A stretch of DNA of 9,313 bases from Lachnospiraceae bacterium (GTDB lineage Bacteria; Bacillota; Clostridia; Lachnospirales; Lachnospiraceae): NCBI GenBank assembly GCA_017475845.1, contig JAFVEU010000223.1, positions 1 through 9,313 of the forward strand, in the 5' to 3' direction. Below, in pieces: positions 6,754-9,313 of this stretch. Position numbers and translations under genes: made by a program. Within the stretch, counting starts at the first letter, position 1. Each line of letters opens with the position of its first letter. Under the pieces are notes generated by a model. That model saw only the letters and a list, made by a program, of their open reading frames with translations. It did not search any database and was not told the DNA's origin.

Positions 6754-6956
6754 CACCCGGCTTTCGGTATGGCGGCGGAGTCTATATCGTACCGGGAAAT
6801 GAACATCTCTCTTCTGTCTTTCAGGTTAGTGGAAAAGACATTCTGTATACAGGCTCAAAATCTTCGCCCACCTGCCTTGTGTATGGAAGAGACTTAGAAG
6901 TGGAAAGCTATGCAGACAACGTGAAAAAGGGCGTTCTTATCTCTCGAGGCTTATAA
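6753..6956 (+). other. Intergenic stretch with decayed-looking open frame
   Basis: The roughly 320-base gap between the PolC-like gene and the COG3044 gene has no confident gene. On the plus strand, 67 codons are open from just after a TAA at 6750-6752 to a TAA at 6954-6956. The translation is protein-like (for example GGGVYIVPGNEHLSSV and later YADNVKKGVLISRGL), with ordinary codon choice. It has no ATG, GTG or TTG near its beginning and no ribosome binding site. Its last codons overlap the end of the opposing gene. It could be the remnant of a lost gene or a chance open frame. The family was not recognised. Confidence 0.25.
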
Positions 6957-8650
6957 ACCTGCATCTGTTCAGGCAGGCAATGAGTTCCTGCTTTCGCACA
7001 TATGTGAGGCCCTCCGGGACATATGACGAACCCCGGAACAGAATGTCAGGTCCATACTCTTCCATCCGGCCGATGATCTCATCTGCCATATCATTTAAGC
7101 TCTTTCCTTTTGCAAAGCATCTTTCCGCAAGGAAAAGAAGCAGGCGGCAGAGGGCAGTGCTCTGCCCGCTGCAGACAAGCTGCTCTATGTATCTAAGCTC
7201 CACCGTATCGTGGTCTATCATAAACCCGTCGGTACCGAGAGTCTTTGTCTTGATCCTTCCTTTGAAATCAATATGTTTCTTAAGGATCGGATACCTGGGA
7301 CGTATGTCAATGATCCCGCCTGAAGCATTATCTTCCTCTGTTTTATGGACAGCTGCGGATGCCTCCTTCGCCTTTAAGGTTATGTCCACAGCCCTGTAAT
7401 TATCCATCTGGATAACAGTATCTGCCTTGCTGAAATATGCCCCGAAGCTCCCTGCGACCATAATGGTGGATATGCCGTTTTCGGATAAGGGACGGATCTT
7501 GCCGATAAAGGGAGTTATGGGTTCCTTGTCAGCTGCGATCACACTTTGCATAAGCGCATCCCGTATCATGAAATTGGTAGCACAGGTATCTTCATCAATA
7601 AGGAGCAATTTACATCCGCTTTCAACCGCTTCAACAACATTGGCTGCCTGAGACGTGGATCCGCTAGCATCCTCCGAAAAAGAAGTGCTTTGTATCCCGG
7701 CCATCCGGGAGGTTATTGATAAAGGATGAAATATCCGTACCATGAACGCTCCTTCCATCCTCTGCTCTTATCTTCACTGCAGTGCTGTCAGTCATCACAT
7801 ACTCACGGCCGTCACCTGCGATATGGTCATAAACTCCAAGCTCCAACGCCTTAAGGAGAGTGGATTTACCGTGATATCCGCCGCCCACAATAAGGGTCAC
7901 GCCCTTCTTTATCCCCATTCCCGAAAGGCTTCCCTTATGGGGAAGCTTCAACTCCACCTTAAGGCTTTCCGGGGAACAGAATGGAACCGCTTCCTTCATG
8001 GGAAGGGCTGAAACCCCGCTTTTCCTTGGCAGCACAGAACCGTCTGCCACAAAAGCACATAATCCCTGCCTTTCCATTTCCTGCCTGATAAAGGCCTGAT
8101 CATCCGAAAGGAAGATCACCTTTTCAAGCTCATCCGCAAAGCTTTTACTGAAATACAAGGCCTTTTTCACGCACTCGGGCAGATATTCAAAAAGGATCTT
8201 CTTAAGCTCCCTTGAATTAATAGTCCTGCCGTTTGCCGGAAACCCGACATGAAGCCTGTACGATATATCACCTGTCTCCGGATCTATATGCATCGCAGTA
8301 CGTTCAAGTATCTCCTGTCCCGGACAGCAGGTGGAAATGATCCCGCTCTTTCCGGAGCCTGCGGCCTTTCTGTCAAACCCGGCTGCAATTCCATGAAAAC
8401 GTCGTGCAAGGAAGTCCTGCAGAGAGATCCTGCGGTGTCTTTCCCCATAGTATTCCTTCGGGAAACCCGACTTACTTCCTTTGGCCGTGACAGTAAGATG
8501 AGAGGGAGACGCAAAGGGATCTCCCTGCACATGGTCTATCGTCAGGATATGGCTTCCGAAATCGTAGCTTCCCTTTGTGGCTTTATATGCGGGATACCCT
8601 TTATGGTCTATCCCGTCCAATAATGTTCTAAGATCAGAATCTTTTTTCAT
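6937..8650 (-). pseudogene. ABC-class ATPase (COG3044), broken by a frameshift
   Basis: Two overlapping reading frames together encode one COG3044-type 'predicted ATPase of the ABC class' of about 570 residues. The first frame (8650 to 7664, 328 residues) has the family N-terminus (YDFGSHILTIDHVQGDPFA, 29-47), CCPGQEILERTA (108-119) and the Walker A GGGYHGKST (256-264), then stops soon after. The second frame carries on exactly where the family expects it: SEDASGSTSQAAN (signature), CKLLLIDED (Walker B) and a C-terminal end with LTYVRKQELIACLNR. The frames join at a run of five A (7677-7681; five T in the coding sense), and removing one base restores DTKHFFSEDASGST. Neither part alone would hold a full ATP site, so as written the gene is inactive. 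A sequencing error is possible. The start is 74 bases after the ylmH-type gene, with GGAGG rather far (13 bases) from the ATG. The cellular role of this family is not established. Confidence 0.85.
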
Positions 8651-8660
8651 GACAGCTCTC

Positions 8661-8680
8661 TAACCTCCATAGAGGGATTA
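8661..8680 (-). promoter_or_regulatory. Small hairpin covering the GGAGG upstream of the COG3044 gene
   Basis: On the minus strand, CCTC-TATG-GAGG forms a 4-bp stem, extended by TAA/TTA across a two-base bulge. The GGAGG at 8668-8664 is the only good ribosome-binding sequence before the ATG at 8650, and most of it lies inside this stem. The hairpin could reduce initiation. The stem is short and the call is tentative. Confidence 0.25.
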
Positions 8681-8724
8681 ATATGATGACCGTGAGCAGA
8701 GGAGCTATGCGTACAGGCAGGATT

Positions 8725-9313
8725 TCAGTAGATCATCACTCTGCAATTCAGTTTCCCTTTTTTACTGAAACCAGACTGTTCTTCAAAATCAAACTTACCA
8801 AATCCCCTTGCACTGACCACATCTCCCGGATTCAATGCCTTTGCGTTTTCGGTACAGATGATCCCGTTCAACTGAATATATCCCGCCTGAAACAATTCCA
8901 ATATACCCTGCCTCGACAGATTGAACACTTTTGCAGCAACTGCATCTACCCTCAGAGAAGACACCTGGATCATCTTCTCCCGCTTTTCAGGCAGAAACAC
9001 CTCTCCAACCCCGTCGATCATGCTGATCCTAACAGTTGTATGCCTTATCCTCGTCAGGTTTTCAATAATGAAATCCGCAATGCTGTCTCTGCAGAAAACG
9101 CAGGCCTCTTTACCGCTTACAAGAATGTCTCCCAGCATCTCCCTCTTTATTCCGAGATTCATAAGGGCGCCAAGGAAATCCCGGTGATTCAGATCATCTG
9201 CGAATTTAGTCATAACCGACACGATAGAAAGGACAGAAATAGGGAATGGCTGCCGAAAGCCCAGATCTTCCTCCTTTCCGAATCTTATCATCCTAGGCGT
9301 TTGCGAAACGCCA
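8725..9313 (-). CDS. ylmH: YlmH-like S4-domain RNA-binding protein, 5' end outside window
   Basis: YlmH proteins bind RNA through an S4 domain. They are known from the division-gene neighbourhood of Firmicutes and, in Bacillus subtilis, have been linked to rescue of stalled large ribosomal subunits in a manner like RqcP. Counting from the Met at 9291, the conserved central stretch is LNHRDFLGALMNLGIKRE (34-51) followed by GDILV, and the S4 domain spans about 112-172 (VDAVAAKVFNLSRQGI, then GYIQLNG and GDVVSARGFGKF). The Met at 9291 is probably internal. The frame stays open to the window edge, MIRFG aligns inside the family rather than at its start, and full proteins are about 255-260 residues against 188 here. 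No divIVA follows; the next gene in the same direction is the COG3044 ATPase. There is no sign of damage in the visible part. Confidence 0.88.
   Translation of the reverse strand, partial: GVSQTPRMIRFGKEEDLGFRQPFPISVLSIVSVMTKFADDLNHRDFLGALMNLGIKREMLGDILVSGKEACVFCRDSIADFIIENLTRIRHTTVRISMIDGVGEVFLPEKREKMIQVSSLRVDAVAAKVFNLSRQGILELFQAGYIQLNGIICTENAKALNPGDVVSARGFGKFDFEEQSGFSKKGKLNCRVMIY

Noticed and set aside
6618..6936. SOS (LexA) operator upstream of the PolC-like gene.
   Set aside because: No GAAC-N4-GTTC or similar palindrome was found on either strand. Isolated GAAC and GTTC words are not correctly spaced.
6900..6950. Possible terminator after the COG3044 gene (GAACGCCCTTTTTCACGTT on the minus strand).
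   Set aside because: Only a 4-bp AACG/CGTT stem surrounds the T-run, so it is not a credible intrinsic terminator.
7664..7758. Separate gene starting at the minus-strand ATG at 7758 (MEGAFMVRIF).
   Set aside because: The first about 30 residues of that frame are out-of-frame sequence of the upstream half. Family similarity begins only at the frameshift point, so both parts are one broken gene.
8647..8670. Seven-codon ORF (MEVRELS) whose TGA overlaps the ATG of the COG3044 gene.
   Set aside because: It looks like a leader peptide with coupled translation, but it has no ribosome binding site of its own and is short enough to occur by chance.

Overview
The window looks like chromosomal DNA of a Gram-positive Clostridia, most likely Lachnospiraceae or a close relative. 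The grounds are a PolC-type (Gram-positive) polymerase relative, a YlmH-type S4 protein, an ABC-class ATPase of the COG3044 family, purine-rich AGGAGG-type ribosome binding sites and a moderate G+C content judged by eye. The species assignment is inference. There is no tRNA, rRNA, CRISPR array, transposase or phage gene visible.

Left part (1-4116). A Nudix hydrolase, probably an ADP-ribose or nucleoside-diphosphate-sugar pyrophosphatase, runs leftward (111-701). It is divergent from a rightward cluster of four genes: two six-helix ABC-2 permeases (894-1685, 1692-2516), their ATPase (2519-3502) and a small helix-turn-helix regulator (3517-4116). The two transcription units share a compact intergenic region with back-to-back TGnTATAAT extended -10 promoters. 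The two permeases and the ATPase together make a complete exporter of the COG4586/COG4587/COG3694 type. The regulator carries what looks like two winged-helix units and no WYL domain. The first 110 bases hold an 11-bp inverted repeat and a short direct repeat, and no recognised gene.

Right part (4239-9313). All genes run leftward. In transcription order they are a ylmH-type RNA-binding gene (cut by the right edge of the window), a COG3044 ABC-class ATPase gene broken by a +1 frameshift in a five-base homopolymer, a roughly 320-bp gap with a decayed-looking open frame on the other strand and a good sigma-A-type promoter, and then a reduced PolC-like polymerase.

The PolC-like protein is the most interesting gene. 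It keeps the polymerase core, including the catalytic D-x-D and the third aspartate. It has no room for the N-terminal OB region, lacks the inserted 3'-5' exonuclease and the palm zinc module, and ends before the C-terminal duplex- and clamp-binding part. Its PHP domain has lost several metal ligands. It reads as a non-proofreading accessory polymerase paralogue, or a PolC derivative with another role, rather than the replicative enzyme.
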